Positions 20,669 to 32,606 of a stretch of 37,541 bases of DNA are shown one piece after another. Position 1 is the first letter of the stretch, and each line of letters begins with the position of its first letter. A program made the position numbers and the translations under genes. This DNA is from Nemertoderma westbladi (Eukaryota > Xenacoelomorpha > Nemertodermatida > Nemertodermatidae): contig JAUCBJ010009086.1 in the NCBI GenBank assembly GCA_032718475.1, positions 1 through 37,541 of the forward strand, given 5' to 3'. The notes under the pieces were generated by a model that saw only the letters and a list, made by a program, of their open reading frames with translations, was not told where the DNA came from and ran no database searches.

Positions 20669-21485
20669 CTGGGGCGTGCCAGGGGCATTCGTGCGCCCGG
20701 GGGCTAGAGTGGATTTTTCGCCCCCCACCCCGAAGAAATAATTTTCAAACTGTTATAATTTGCGTTGGTTTGAAGCCATACATGGGGATACAACTCGTTA
20801 AAATAATTTATGGTAACGCAACTATTATTTTTGGTGCTTGTCTGATGGGACGAAAAAAACAAGTTGCGTAAAATTTCAAACGGCAAAAAACGAATTTGGT
20901 TGGATAATACTGTACGATAGGTCCTATATTTTAGTGTCATATTCGTGATCAGAATCCCAGAAAACCCCTAATATCATAAAATCAGGTTGATTTGGATTTA
21001 TCATTATGAAATTTGTGCTAGGTGTATTTTTCGTGCCACACATTAACACGTATCAAAAAAAGCCGTAATCAATAAGGTACAATATTATTCAGTGTCATAT
21101 TCGTGATCAGCATCCTAAAAACACATGGTCATAAAATCAATTTGAAATTTGAATTCGTGTGATTTGTGGAACAGTGCGAGTGCACCCGGCCGGGCCGCCA
21201 AGTCATTAAACTACAAGACCTGTACTGACTTCTATACAGATGGCAATTCTAGCCATATTTTGCACACCAAAATAACGCAGGACTAATTAATTGAAATTAA
21301 TTGTATTTTAAATTATATTAAAATAAAACAATTTGTGGGTTTGGTTAATGTGTGTCCAGCGCTAAAGCTGGTGACGATAGCTAAATCGCCCCCTAAAATC
21401 CATCAACTGTGTCTTTACATTTTTTCGCCCCCCCCATTTTTTTCGCCCGGGGGCAATAGATCCCCCCACCCCCGGCACGCCACTT
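20669..21485. mobile_element. hAT-like MITE
   Basis: An 8-bp direct repeat GCAATAAT flanks it (20661-20668 and 21486-21493). The ends are CTGGGGCGTGCC and, inverted, AAGTGGCGTGCC, close to the common hAT terminus CAGNGGCGTGCC. The 817-bp interior has G/C runs near the ends and no transposase ORF. Confidence 0.7.
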
Positions 21486-21831
21486 GCAATAATTAATGGT
21501 AATTCACAATTTGCAGTGTGCCAAGCTGCCAAGGCATCATCGGCCTACTATAAATAAATAGTAGGTTAGGCCACCCTCCTGACTCCCACTCAACACAGCT
21601 GTATGGCTGTACCTAGTTTAGTTTGTTGTCAGATCTCAGGATCTGTCCAAGGCCTGTGGAAGGCCTTTAATCTGTCATCCATATCTGCCTATCAATCAAA
21701 GTAGCCTACATGCTACAAACAAGGACTGTAATTATTGTCTACAAAGAACTGTAAGTGACAGGGAGATTAAGCATATCGTGTAAACATAAACGTTAAAATC
21801 TTGTATTCAGTGCAGTTTAGCCAAGCAGTGT

Positions 21832-24800
21832 ATGGTTCACGGTGTTGTGTTAGCAACGGATAACTGGATAATGTTTACTAATGGCGGCGACGACACTTCT
21901 ACTTATACGTCGAAGGATTGGGAAGTCTTACTAAACGACTACAGTTACTGTAAACGACGGTTACAAAGTAAGAAAGCTTCCCTATTGGTTGTGTCACAAG
22001 ACCTCGAGAGGGCTTCTAGGGAACGAGACCATTACAAGCGTTTACTACGGAAGCTGATCGATATGTGTAAGTGTCCGACTGCGAAGGAATTCGCAACTCA
22101 TTTCCGAGGGGTAGACGAGATGGGGGGAGTTGGAACCGGCGAGGTCGATAAACTCAACGGTAGGATTCGAGATCTCGAGAAGGACCTTAGCGACGCCGTT
22201 GGTGACATTAAACTGTTACGTCAGACGATCACTAGGCAACGGCTCGGTGATGACACAACGCAGCGTGGACTGTCCAACCAAGGCAGGGAGGAGCTCGTGC
22301 AACAGCTGGAAGAGTTGATTTCGGAACGGAATAGCATTCAGCGAGATTTAGAGGAATCGATGGATTGTAAGAATGAGCTTATCGAGGAGAGAGACCATCT
22401 TAAGGAGAAAGCGGATCGACTTAATAAGGAGTTGAATTACGTGTTGGGAGGCGACGACAGGAGGATAGTAGATGTGGATGCCGTGTCTGTGGAGAACAAG
22501 GTATGAGCGAGGCCCGGCCCGAGGCATGTAAACATTAGCTAGTATCGGTATCGTTTTATCATTTTAGTTCTTTTTTTTCTCTTATTTTTTGGCTGGGATC
22601 AGCTATAGTTTGTGTTTATTTTAGTACGTGAAGGAGCGATTAAAACAAAGCGAAGAGGAAAGAAACCGGCTGCATAACCAACTCAAGAAGTATCGGGAAG
22701 TATTGGAGAAAAAAAAGTCAGCGAGGTTGGGGATGGCCTTACCTAAACTGGGTTCGAGTAACGTAATAACCCAAAGACAGGTTGGTGAGGGTAAATTAAT
22801 GACAGCCGGAATTTTTGGTTATTTTTTCATTAAAATATTCCCTTAAATACGTTTTATATAACATCATACTGATAGTAGTATTACTTTTGGAATAAAATAT
22901 TATTTTAAATTTCTAACTAAAGAATCACAATAACATATACCAAGAAAAACCACTTTGAGTCAAGCATGACTCAAGGAATTGGAATGCTATTGAAAATAAT
23001 CGTTTCAAATAATGGTTACACTGAGTTTTAATTTTCAGTTGTAAAGTTCACTAAAACTATTTGACTACTGATGGTACTTCTTAATTCTATTGAGTTTTCA
23101 TTTAAACACTATTATATTGATAGTTATAATAAATAATTAGTGATAATTGATTATTAAATTTTACTCTGAACTCAGTGTGTTCCTAAGAAACGTTTTTCCG
23201 TTTTTTCTCTACATACAATTTTTACAATTCTGAAAAAATTGTCACTGTTTCAGAAAAAATTCGTACTCTTTGCACCTTGGTTGTTTTTGCATCTCTGATG
23301 GGAAACAGCTTTTTGTTCTAGACTAGAACCTAGAAGATAGGGGATGGGGGGGGGGGACTGGTCGCAAATCCCATCCTGGCGAATTCATATCCCGCCTTAA
23401 TGTTAAATTATCAATTTAGGGAAAGGAGCAGGTTACTGTGGTACGTTATTTTAACCAAAACAATAAACTAAAGACAATAGAACAGGTTACAGTTTTATTT
23501 TTGAGAGTAATCAACTGTTATTTGCGTCGAATTTCCCCTGGAGAGGGATGAATTTTTATTGCGCCGAAAGTCCCTCCTAACTGGAACCTAGATATATTTC
23601 ATCAATAATATCGCAGTATAGTAAAAAATATGGTTAATGATGTACAAGTGGAAGCGAAGCGTATTTGAAATACTAAAGTTATACCTTACGTACAATCGTG
23701 AATCAGTAAGGATACATAAAAATACGTGAATATGATTATTAATATATGCAATAATTAAAATTAGATCTCTCAATAACGGCCAGTAAATTTTTGGGGCACT
23801 TTCTGGTTTCATATGCAGAAATTATCGCTCTGTCTAACCAACAATGTGGCTAATTCTCAAAGTTAATTTCAAAATTGAACAATTCTCAAATATCACATTG
23901 GTCAATATGGTTGGCATTGCTAAGTTAAGCAAGATGGTTCCCCGCCACCGAGGCGGGTTCAAGTCTGTGCTATTGTGATCTTATTTAACCTATGAATAAT
24001 TCCCTAAATCAAATAGAGAAGAAGTAGGTGTAAGTTGTGCGATGTGGGATCTTGAGGTGTTGTGGTGTAAACGGGTCAGAGTAAAACGCAGATCCGGATT
24101 CTACGGAAGTCGATTTTTTTTACATTTTTATAACTCCCAAAAATAAAACTGTAACCTGTTCTATTGACTTTAGTTTATTGTTTTGGTTAAAATAATAACG
24201 TGCCACTGTAACCTGCTCCTTTCCCTTAATTGATAATTTTGGAATCCGGATCCGCGTTTTACACCTACCCGGTGTAAACGGTGCTTTACCCACCACCGTT
24301 GCGTTATACTGGAAGGTGTACCATGATGAGTATTGGGAGACTCATTAGATGTAAGGGATGTAAGAAGGGGCCGCATTAATGAATGGCGATTCCTTCTCTA
24401 TTTGTTTCACATTTATTTTAGGTGCAGCATTTCCTCGCCGGTGATGGGGGTTCATCTACCATCCCAGTGACGTCACGAACTGTCTCGGATCTACAGGCCC
24501 TCTCGTCGTCTCTCCTAGAGACAGTTAACGATAAGAACCTCGCCTTGGCCCACCAGAAGAACACAAACAAAATACTGGGACACCGGTAAGTATAAATCAG
24601 GTCAGGTCACGTATTCTAGGTCATTGATCAAGAAAACTTGCCACCTCCATGCAGCATGAAGGAGGTGCCACCTGTAGCTGCATAGGCCCTCTTACTAGGG
24701 CAAATCTGGTCCTGTAACTAGGACACCCTTCGTTCTGGGATAAGGACGCCCTTGGTCCTGGATTAAGGACCCATATACTTGGCTGCAGGGGTATATGGCC

Positions 24801-27800
24801 TGGCCAGGCAGATGATGATCTACCAATGGCTGGTCAGGAGTAGAGTGTTCTCATGTCCACTATGAGTGCACTTCACTGCGACCTGCACCTGGCAGCAAGG
24901 GTACAGGGCATGACCCAGCAGATGAGCTGCACAGCCAATGGTGGGTCATGTGCGCCAGAGTAGATATGGGTGATGGGCCTCATATCTGACTCCACTGCGA
25001 CATCCACCCTGTGGAATGGCAAACCAGGGTGTGGTATTTGCCCCGAGAGCTGACACGGCAAAAAAGCACCCCCCAACCCCCACTATGGATTACATTAGTA
25101 ATGCGGAAGTCCGGCCACTAGAGGCCAGTGGAATTACCGGACACAATCGGCCTCACAGGGGTCAGTTATCTCCTGACCGGCTGCCTGTCTCACCCCCTAA
25201 TGGAGAGAGAGCAGCCATCAATTCTTCGAGTCCCTTTCCTGATGACCTTTCTGGCCCAAACCCTGGGTCACCAGGGAGGCCAGATTGTGAGTGGGGGAGG
25301 GGTTCTGGAGTTGGAGGCTACTCTCATGTTCCACCCCGACCAACAAAGCCATTGGTGAATCTGAGGCAAGTCACTAGACTAGCCTCAGTAAACACCCTAA
25401 CACTCGGGTCCCCAATGCGACAAGGTGAGCTGACTGCCTTGGCAGATAAGCTTTTTCTTAGCGCAGTGGGTGTTCAAGAGCACCGAATGCAGACTGGACA
25501 GACTGATGAGGTTCTGATTAAGGACATGGGGGGCGGTTGGCGACTCGCCCTCGCGTCAGCACATGATAGTGGCAATGGTGGAATTTGTCTATTGATGAAT
25601 CCAATTGCACATGCAGCATTGGACAAAATAGACCAAATCTCTAACCGCATCATCCGTTGCCACTTCTCATGTTCTGAAAGACTGGCTAAGAAGTTTCCTA
25701 AGGTGGTTCTGATTGTGTGCTACTCTCCAACTAGTGTTGCCCCTGTAGAGGAGGTGGAAAATTTCTACCACAATCTACAAGCAGCTACTGATGGAGTGGA
25801 TCAGCATGCATTCTTAACATTCCTGAGAGACTTGAATGCAAGTCTGCATCAATCACCTACATCGCCCTGGGTCTATAGCAATAGTGTTAACCGAAATTCC
25901 GTCCATCTTCAGGATTTTATCTCTTGAAATGGATTGTTTTGGCTGGAACCCAGTTCAAGAAGCGAACTGGAAAGCTATGGACTCATAGTGGACCCAGTGG
26001 TCACAAGTCCCAGATAGACCATATTCTGTTTCGTAGGAAATACAGGAGCTCTATACAAGACTGTAATGCATTTACACTTCGACCCTTCTACAGTGATCAC
26101 CGCCTTATCTTTGCCAAGGTAAGACTTGTCTGCGTGCTAGCAGAACAACGAAATCTGCCTTGCCGCGGCATGACTGGTCCTTTCTGTTGCAACAGCCAAG
26201 TGTGAGATCCAGCATCCAACATCCATCACACTACAGCTGAGCAACAGTGATCTGCCGCCTCAGAGGCAATACCTCATAGCTATGAGGTATTGCCTCTGAG
26301 GCGGCGGATCATTGTGAGGGCTATACTGCCTTCACAGAAGCAGTTAAGTTAGCAGCTGCAGAAACAGTTCCTGTATAAGGCGCAGAAAGAATCCCGACTC
26401 AAACAGACTACAGCGGCCAAGAATGCAGTTAAGGCTGCATCTAGGTCCCTGAACAGGCAGTACTCTGTTAATCTACAGGAGCTAATAAACCAACATGTTG
26501 ATATCATCAATGATGCTGACGACAGCAGGCAATCATCCCAGGCATGGAAACCGATCAACTTGCTTACTGGGCGGAAAAGCCAACCAACCACCAAGGTTAA
26601 GGCTGAATCACCAGCCGATCGCCTCAATGGTTGGAAGGCCCACTTTGAAAAGCTCACTCAAAAATGACAGCGTAACTTTATAGAAGTAAAAGTGTCTGAG
26701 TCTGTACTCCCAGATTTTCCCATTGGCGATATCTCCTTTGCAGAAGTGAAGGCTGCTTCAAAGAGCATTACTGCTTCTAGTGTTGGTCTTTTTATTAACT
26801 CCAGAAAGACCAAAATTTTGACAGTTAACTTTGAAAGTCCTCAGCAAGTCTCTGATCGGATGAGCATAAGCTCAAAGGATGGTATGCTTGAGCATGTGGA
26901 CGACTTCTTTTACCTGGGATCATGGCTCCGGAAGTCAGGTGAGGACCTTCGAATACGTAAGGGAAAGGCACGGGCAGTCTTGAATAAGCTTTCCAGGATT
27001 TGGAAGTCACCGAGAATTAATCGGAAACTTAAGGTCCGATTATTTAGAGCAGCAGTAGTTCCAGTACTCCTCTATGGGAGTCCATGCTGGGCTCTAACTG
27101 CTGAGGACACCAAATCTCTGGATGGCATATTCACAAGAATGCTACGCCGGGTCCATTGTGTCAAGTACAATGCACACATCTCCAACCAGACACTCTATAA
27201 TATTGAAGGTGTCTCATTGGTTCCCCCAAGCTTGCCACTAGAACAAAATCGCCTCCGCTTTGCAGGACATTGCTTTCGCCGTGAGTACCAGCCAGTGCAT
27301 AATCTTGTACTTTGGCAGCCTCATGGAGTGAATAAGCATGGTGGACAGCCCATGACTTTCTTGAGACGCATCTTAAAGGACACTGGCCTTGAAGATGCGG
27401 ATGATCTAGCAAATGTCATGGGTGATAGGGAGTTGTGGCGGCGCAATTTTGTCGACAAGCCGGCACAGCAGTGTGTTTAAAAATGCAGTTGCTATGCAGC
27501 ATGCCGATCCTAGTAGTAAGTATAAATACTGGGACACCGGTAAGTATAAATACTTGGACACCGGTAAGTATAAATACTGGGACATCGGTAAGTATAAATA
27601 CTGGGACACCGGTAAGTATAAATACTGGGACATCGGTAAGTATAAATACTAGGACATCGGTAAGTATAAATGCTGTGACATCGGTAAGTATAAATACTGG
27701 GACATCGGTAAGTATAAATACTGGGACACCGGTAAATATAAATACTAGGACATCGGAAGTATAAATACTAGGACATCGATAAGTATACATACTGGGACAT

Positions 27801-30800
27801 CGGTAAGTATAAATACTGGGACATCGGTAAGTATAAATACTGGGACACCGGTAAGTATAAATACTAGGACATCGGTAAGTATAAATACTGGGACACCGGT
27901 AAGTATAAATACTGGGACATCGGTAAGTATAAATACTGGGACATCGGTAAGTATAAATACTGGGACACCGGTAAGTATAAATTCTAGGACATCGGTAAGT
28001 ATAAATACTGGGACATAGGTAAGTATAAATACTGGGAGATCGGTAAGTATAAATACTGGGACATCGGTAAGTATATATACTGGGACATCGGTAAGTATAC
28101 ATACTGGGACACCGATAAGTATAAATACTGGGACACCGGTAAGTATAAATACTGGGACATCGGTAAGTATAAATACTGGGACATCGGTAAGTATAAATAC
28201 TGGGACACCGGTAAGTATAAATACTCCCACACCGATAAGTATAAATACTGGGACATCGGTAAGTAAAAAAATACTGGGACATCGGTAAGTATAAATACTG
28301 GGACATCGGTAAGTATAAATACTGGGACATCGGTAAGTATAAATACTGGGACATCGGTAAGTATAAATTCTGGGACACCGGTAAGTATAAATACTGTGAC
28401 ATCGGTGAATATAAATTCTGGGACATCGATAAGTATACATACTGGGACACCGATACTGGGACACCGATAAATATAAATACTGGGACATCGGTAAGTATAA
28501 ATACTGGGACATCGGTAAGTATAAATACTAGGACATCGGTAAGTATAAATACTGGGACATCGGTAAGTATGAATACTGGAACACCGGTAAGTATAAATAC
28601 TAGGACATCGGTAAGTATAAATACTGGGACATCGGTAAGTATAAATACTGGGACATAGCATAGGTAAGCATAAATGCTGGGACACCGGTAAGTATAAATA
28701 CTGTGACATCGGTAAATATAAATTCTGGGACATCGATAAGTATACATACTGGGACACCGATAAATATAAATACTGGGACATCGGTAAGTATAAATACTGG
28801 GACATCGGTAAGTATAAATACTAGGACATCGGTAAGTATAAATACTGGGACATCGGTAAGTATAAATACTGGAACACCGGTAAGTATAAATACTAGGACA
28901 TCGGTAAGTATAAATACTGGGACATCGGTAAGTATAAATACTGGGACATCGGTAAGTATAAATACTGGGACATCGGTAAGTATAAATACTGGGACACCGG
29001 TAAGTATAAATACTAGGACATCGGTAAGTATAAATACTGGGACATAGGTAAGTATAAATACTGGGAGATCGGTAAGTATAAATACTGGGACATCGGTAAG
29101 TATAAATACTGGGACATCGGTAAGTATACATACTGGGACACCGATACTGGGACACCGATAAGTATAAATACTGGGACACCGGTAAGTATAAATACTGGGA
29201 CATCGGTAAGTATAAATACTGGGACATCGGTAAATATAAATACTGGGACACCGGTAAGTATAAATACTCCCACACCGATAAGTATAAATACTGGGACATC
29301 GGTAAGTAAAAAAATACTGGGACATCGGTAAGTATAAATACGGGGACACCGGTAAGTATAAATACTGGGACACCGGTAAGTACAAATACTGGGACACAGG
29401 TAAGTAAGTATAAATACTGGGACACAGGTAAGTAAGTATAAATAATTGACACAGGTAAGTATAAATACTGGGACATAGGTAAGTATAAATACTGGGACAT
29501 CGGTAAGTATAAATACTGGGACATCGGTAAGTATAAATACTGGGACATCGGTAAGTATAAATACTGGGACACCGGTAAGTATAAATACTCCCACATCGAT
29601 AAGTATAAATACTGGGACATCGGTAAGTAAAAAAATACTGGGACTTCGGTAAGTATAAATACGGGGACACCGGTAAGTATAAATACTGGGACACCGGTAA
29701 GTACAAATACTGGGACACAGGTAAGTATAAATACTGGGACATCGGTAAGTATAAATACTGGGACATCGGTAAGTATAAATACTGGGACACCGGTAAGTAC
29801 AAATACTGGGACACAGGTAAGTATAAATACTGGGACACCGGTAAGTATAAATACTGGGACATCGGTAAGTATAAATACTTGGACATCGGTAAGTATAAAT
29901 ACTGGGGCATCGGTAAGTATAAATACTGGGACACCGGTAAGTATAAATACTCCCACACCGATAAGTATAAATACTGGGACATCGGTAAGTAAAAAAATAC
30001 TGGGACATCGGTAAGTATAAATACGGGGACACCGGTAAGTATAAATACTGGGACACCGATAAGTATAAATACTGGGACATCGGTAAGTATAAATACTGGG
30101 ACACAGGTAAGTATAAATACTGGGACATCGGTAAGTAAAAAAATACTGGGACATCGGTAAGTATAAATACTGGGACATCGGTAAGTATAAATACTGGGAC
30201 ATCGGTAAGTATAAATACTGGGACACAGGTAAGTATAAATACTGGGACACAGGTAAGTATAAATACTGGGACATCGGTAAGTATAAATACTGGGACATCG
30301 GTAAGTATAAATACTGGGACACCGGTAAGTATAAATACTAGGACATCGGTAAGTATAAATACTGGGACATAGGTAAGTATAAATACTGGGAGATCGGTAA
30401 GTATAAATACTGGGACATCGGTAAGTATAAATACTGGGACATCGGTAAGTATACATACTGTGACACCGATACTGGGACACCGATAAGTATAAATACTGGG
30501 ACACCGGTAAGTATAAATACTGGGACATCGGTAAGTATAAATACTGGGACATCGGTAAATATAAATACTGGGACACCGGTAAGTATAAATACTCCCACAC
30601 CGATAAGTATAAATACTGGGACATCGGTAAGTAAAAAAATACTGGGACATCGGTAAGTATAAATACGGGGACACCGGTAAGTATAAATACTGGGACACAG
30701 GTAAGTATGTAAAACGTCTCACTTAACCGTTAAACGTCAATTAAACGTACAAATTGAGATGGGTATAGGGCCTTACTTACCTCTTCAAATTGTTAATGTA

Positions 30801-31547
30801 TGTCAATTGTTATAGTCCTGTTAAGCTTAATTCAATACATTCCTAGCGCTAAGAGAAAAAACGTACAAATATTTTCAAACGAGACACTATACCCGATCAT
30901 CGCCTTTCAGAAACGGCTTATCTGATTTGCTGATAACGCAGGAGCGATCCTCGATGTCAACAACATGTGTTGTAGTGGCATTGTTGTGAGGAGCCATATA
31001 GTTGTTTGATTTAGTGGTCTTGCTTCGGCGAGTGCCGCTGATGATTCTCCAAATATAATAGGCCTAGTTTTTATTTCTGTTTTGGTTTTGTTCTTATTAT
31101 TATTCATAAATATTTACTAATTCCAAATAAATTCATAATTTCAGAGTTTCCGAATTGGAAAAAAAATTGAAAACTGTTGAAACTGCAGGACTGTGGAACG
31201 TAAATCGGGGTTGTTGTGCAGACAGCCGGGAGAACCTTGTCCGTCCGATATCGCCGATTCCTTTACGGGACGAAACTCTATCCCCGGAGTGCAACCCAAG
31301 TAGTCCGGAATACATTCCGAGTTGTAATAGTCCAGAATACATTCCGAGTTCGGAACCCAGCCTACCGTTTGAGACAACTGTCTCGGATCCCAACCCTAAA
31401 CTCGTTGATGTTGACGATTTCCCTAACAATGATGAAACTCCAGACGATGTAGATAGTGAACTGATTGAGGACGAAGGTGTCAGATCGCTTCTGGATAATA
31501 TATCCCAAAGCGGTAGCTTAACTACCTTGCAATCCCTTATTACGTAA
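21832..31547 (+). CDS. CCDC149: CCDC149 homologue, four exons, complete (463 aa)
   Basis: Exons are 21832-22500, 22625-22780, 24422-24585 and 31145-31547. All introns are GT-AG, with phases 0, 0 and 2. Exons 3 and 4 join through a CG|A Arg codon. Exon 1 encodes a coiled coil with LLRQTITRQRLGDD, EELVQQLE and a GGDDRRIVDVDAV segment. Exon 2 starts YVKERLKQ. Exon 3 has VSDLQALSSSLLETVNDKN and HQKNTNKILGHR, and exon 4 starts VSELEKKLKTVETAGLW. These match the conserved order in CCDC149, an intracellular coiled-coil protein with little known function. The C-terminus is acidic and Ser/Pro-rich, with a repeated SPEYIPS, and has no membrane segment. Intron 1 is 124 bp. Intron 2 holds a foldback element. 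Intron 3 (6.6 kb) holds a non-LTR element and a minisatellite copied from the exon 3 donor. Exon 4 is duplicated downstream. Confidence 0.88.
23404..24239. mobile_element. Foldback element in CCDC149 intron 2
   Basis: The left arm (about 23404-23511) and right arm (about 24126-24239) are near-perfect inverted copies of about 110 bp. They share GGGAAAGGAGCAGGTTAC, CCAAAACAATAAACTAAAG and GAACAGGTTACAG. It is the best-preserved member of the family at 3291-3641 and 20100-20520. The interior is AT-rich and carries a weak tRNA-like stretch. Confidence 0.75.
23924..23982 (+). other. Weak tRNA-like stretch
   Basis: A GC-rich stem (CCGCC...GGCGG) leads into a B-box-like GGGTTCAAGTC, with TTGGCATTGCTAAG upstream as a poor A box. 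It lies inside the foldback element. It could be a tRNA-derived relic or chance. Confidence 0.2.
25016..26187 (+). pseudogene. Non-LTR element endonuclease (AP-like, EEP fold), frameshifted
   Basis: From an ATG at 25016 the frame runs to 25927 and continues from about 25924 in another frame. Recognisable pieces in order are AVGVQEHRM (a catalytic Glu), GGWRLALASAH, NGGICLLMNP, VVLIVCYSPTS, then in the second frame GHKSQIDHILFRRK and YSDHRLIFAKV. The SDH motif is the usual end of the endonuclease. Its job is to nick target DNA for reverse transcription. The frameshift near 25925 separates the active-site halves, so this copy is broken. Confidence 0.7.
26248..26311. repeat. 64-bp near-perfect palindrome inside the non-LTR element
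   Basis: Two 32-nt arms meet at 26279/26280 without a loop (centre ATAGCTAT) and contain GCCTCAGAGGCAATACCTC and its inverse. I see one mismatch. It interrupts the region between endonuclease and RT. Confidence 0.8.
26692..27480 (+). pseudogene. Non-LTR reverse transcriptase remnant with the catalytic core deleted
   Basis: A 262-codon frame. The first 30 residues (ISFAEVKAASKSITASSVG) match the region before RT motif 1. They are followed directly by LFINSRKTKIL and then FFYLGSWLRKSGEDLRIRKGKA, RLFRAAVVPVLLYGSPCW and a C-terminal RFAGHCFRR region, all of which lie after the palm. The whole RT palm with its YxDD motif is therefore missing by an in-frame deletion. Upstream, 26325-26667 encodes matching linker sequence in another frame. 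Confidence 0.75.
27516..30708 (+). repeat. 24-bp minisatellite made of the CCDC149 exon 3 splice-donor junction (about 130 units)
   Basis: The unit contains TACTGGGACACCGGTAAGT followed by ATAAA. The same sequence occurs once in the gene at 24571-24597, where ATACTGGGACACCG is the end of exon 3 (coding ILGHR) and GTAAGTATAAAT is the start of intron 3. Common variants are ACATCGG, ACACCGG, ACACAGG and ACCGATAAG. A 26-nt variant (TAAGTAAAAAAATAC) occurs six times and a truncated unit (CCGATACTGGG) three times, showing higher-order duplicated blocks. The array lies in intron 3, in sense orientation. Long open frames on both strands are a by-product of the 24-nt period and should not be annotated as proteins. 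Confidence 0.95.
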
Positions 31548-31626
31548 ACTTATTGTACCGGTGCAAATCGTGTTAACGTGTAGTATTTATTGATGCCAGT
31601 ATTATTAGATGTCGCCACAGGTGTTT

Positions 31627-31632
31627 AATAAA
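31627..31632 (+). promoter_or_regulatory. Poly(A) signal of CCDC149
   Basis: AATAAA lies 80 bp after the stop codon (31545-31547). A second copy lies at 35582-35587 in the tandem duplicate. Confidence 0.6.
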
Positions 31633-32334
31633 TAAGTTATCGTTCCCAAGGTAATCCCGATGCAGTACAAATGATGCAGTATTCAGTACAAGCATCGGTT
31701 CAACGGCAGGCACAGCGCACCCCGCACAGGTTGATAAGAAATATTATTTTGATAAAATAAGAAACTATTAATTATAGTACTACAGAGAACAGATTGTATA
31801 CACAATAGGCCTATATAATTGACCCTATATTACTAGCACATTTGTAAACTTCTTGATACAATAAACCGAACACAATAACCACCAAGCTTAATTACCAAGA
31901 AGTACATCCAGCGATCAATAATAATATAAGAATTCCTACAAACATTCACCAAAACATTTCTTCAATGTTCAAGTCGAGTTGGCTAAGATAAAACATATTA
32001 GTACGCAATAAAATTTAAAAGTTTTTATTCTAGGTGATTTACGAAATAAGTGTTAGCATCTTCAATACGAGAATATTTTAATAATAAGCGAAACGCAGTA
32101 TTATAAGCAACCTTCATTTTACGTAGACATTTAACTCGAAATATGAACCACAAAGCACAACCATAAATACTATAAAAGAAAGTTTTAAATAATATAACTT
32201 TGACCGACTCCGTGCAACCTGAGAACAGACGTTCTAACTGGTCACCATGGCAATACATGTTGCTACGCGACCTTAACATATCGGATTCATCTGATAAAGT
32301 AGAAATAAATGAGTGACCGAGATATTTGTATTCT

Positions 32335-32606
32335 CTGTACGTAGGTTCTTGCCCAAGTCACCGGTGGTATCATTAGATAAAGAGTTTGTTTGTTGGCTGG
32401 ACCTATGTCTAAGTGACCAAATGGAATCAAAAGAATATATGTTACGATATGAATATCAGGAAACAGCCCTTTATCAATTCATTCAACGCGTGCGTTGATA
32501 AAGGGTTGTTGCCCGAAATATACTCATATAGTTAACATAATTTTCTTTTGATTCCATTTGGTCACTTAGACATAGATCCAGTCAGCAATACAAACTCTTT
32601 ATCTAG
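32335..32606. mobile_element. Hairpin retroposon, copy 2, interior inverted relative to copy 1
   Basis: It is flanked by perfect 12-bp direct repeats TATTTGTATTCT (32323-32334 and 32607-32618), different from those of copy 1. The head (CTGTACGTAGGTTCT...CACCGGTGG) is on the same side as in copy 1. Between the AGAGTTTGT arms, however, the sequence is the reverse complement of copy 1. Confidence 0.75.

Larger units (their letters stand above)
24598..27515 (+). mobile_element. Degenerate non-LTR retrotransposon inserted between exon 3 and the minisatellite
   Basis: The same 12 bases, GTAAGTATAAAT, flank it (24586-24597 and 27516-27527), consistent with a target duplication inside the ancestral splice-donor repeat. 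The 5' part (24598-25015) has two diverged copies of a monomer of about 130 bp (CACTGCGAC, GGGTA...CAGCAGATG). It then encodes an endonuclease domain, a linker and the C-terminal part of an RT protein. The 3' end (GATCCTAGTA) has no poly(A). Frameshifts and a deletion make it non-autonomous. The clade (RTE, CR1 or other) is not resolved. Confidence 0.8.

Noticed and set aside
27516-30708. CRISPR array
   Set aside because: The 24-bp units are head to tail with no unique spacers, in an animal intron.
27416-30722. Very long open frames on the minus strand of the array (up to 968 codons, repeating SQYLYLPM, PVFILTDV or CPSIYTYR)
   Set aside because: The 24-nt unit is a multiple of three and has no stop on that strand, so all three frames stay open. 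No start context, no non-repeat domain, and the sequence is antisense to CCDC149 intron 3.
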